From contig NZ_JAKEDR010000186.1 in NCBI RefSeq assembly GCF_023653455.1, forward strand, positions 1 to 6,310: a stretch of 6,310 nucleotides of DNA, in the 5' to 3' direction. Positions 6,050 through 6,310 of the stretch are shown here, piece by piece. The notes beneath the pieces were generated by a model. That model had not been told where the DNA came from and made no database searches. It worked only from the letters and a program-made list of their open reading frames with translations. Numbering within the stretch: the first letter of the stretch is position 1; the number at the start of each line of letters is the position of its first letter. This DNA is from Paraclostridium ghonii. Lineage in GTDB: Bacteria > Bacillota > Clostridia > Peptostreptococcales > Peptostreptococcaceae. A program made the translations under genes and the position numbers.

Positions 6050-6153
6050 TACTATTTATAGATAATTAATTTCTATCCTAAAGGCTAAAACTCACTTTAT
6101 TGTTGACACTTACTATTTTTTTCCATATGATTGAAATTGGCTTATATTTTATA

Positions 6154-6182
6154 AATCTACATAATTTAACAAAACAAGTCAA
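6154..6182 (-). promoter_or_regulatory. Second candidate sigma-A promoter upstream of opp
   Basis: Minus-strand TTGACT (6182-6177) and TAGATT (6159-6154) are 17 bases apart. The -35 matches 5 of 6 and the -10 matches 4 of 6. It would start a transcript near 6147 with a leader of about 220 bases before oppB, running through the dyads and the stronger promoter. It could be an alternative opp promoter or a chance match. Confidence 0.35.
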
Positions 6183-6206
6183 TTGGTTCTGTTAATTAGA
6201 TATGAT

Positions 6207-6231
6207 AAAAATTATTCTCGAAGAGATTAAT
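6207..6231 (-). terminator. Weak hairpin with T run, possible terminator
   Basis: On the minus strand ATTA pairs with TAAT and, after an A-A mismatch, TCTC pairs with GAGA around a TTC loop. A short T run follows (about 6211-6207). Only two G-C pairs support the stem. It may end a transcript coming from a gene beyond the right edge. Confidence 0.35.
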
Positions 6232-6264
6232 AAACCGATAGGTTAATATTTGGTTTCAATTATT

Positions 6265-6290
6265 AAAAATAGGCATAGTAAACAAGCCTA
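6265..6290 (-). terminator. Possible terminator of a gene beyond the right edge
   Basis: On the minus strand TAGGC (6290-6286) pairs with GCCTA (6274-6270) around an 11-base loop, followed by five T residues (6269-6265). The stem is short, but it contains three G-C pairs and directly precedes a T run. If real, it separates the opp operon from whatever minus-strand gene lies upstream. Confidence 0.4.
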
Positions 6291-6310
6291 ACGAAATTAT
6301 AAAATTTTTA

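Larger units (their letters stand above)
5929..6310. other. Gene-free leader region upstream of the opp operon
   Basis: No convincing ORF is present on either strand. From the operon outward it holds a strong sigma-A promoter, a 15-base dyad in that promoter's spacer, a 17-base inverted repeat at 6033-6049, a weaker dyad at 6058-6076, a second promoter-like pair at 6154-6182, and two small hairpins followed by short T runs on the minus strand. A 14-base sequence, ATATGGAAAAAAAT on the minus strand, occurs twice (5952-5965 and 6115-6128). Confidence 0.7.

Noticed and set aside
6228..6258. AAACC/AACC/GGTTT alternative pairings as a riboswitch or T-box
   Set aside because: The segments are only four to five bases, and no T-box sequence or known riboswitch core is recognisable.

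Overview
The DNA is very AT-rich with strong AGGAGG-type ribosome binding sites, and all six convincing genes lie on the minus strand. The proteins look like those of low-GC Gram-positive anaerobes. I infer a member of the Clostridia (Clostridiaceae or Peptostreptococcaceae type); nothing in the window fixes the genus.

Layout in the direction of transcription (right to left). 6310-5929: a 382-base leader with no gene. It holds two weak hairpins, two sigma-A type promoters and several dyads. 5928-2009: a four-gene operon for a peptide/nickel-type ABC importer, with two permeases (OppB, OppC) and two ATPases (OppD, OppF) packed with 0, 21 and 8 bases between them. No substrate-binding protein gene is in the window. 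2008-1595: a 414-base gene-free gap with a near-consensus sigma-54 (-24/-12) promoter and, farther upstream, three copies of a GTCT-N4-ATTGAC dyad that look like enhancer-binding-protein sites. 1594-719: a TauE/SafE (TSUP) family membrane exporter, ended by a hairpin terminator at 653-695. 567-91: a LURP-one-related (YxjI-like, tubby-C2-type fold) protein of unknown role with its own weak promoter. 1-90: AT-rich with no clear terminator or gene.

The importer should bring peptides or similar small solutes into the cell using ATP, but needs a binding protein encoded elsewhere. The TSUP carrier appears to be a separate unit under sigma-54 control, which implies activation by an enhancer-binding protein responding to a metabolite. 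The activator is not encoded here. The LURP-one-like gene has no visible link to either.

The most interesting part is the regulatory DNA at 1691-1960: a sigma-54 promoter with a repeated upstream dyad in front of an exporter of unknown substrate. The rest is a conventional transporter locus with some oddities in translation signals and promoter layout.
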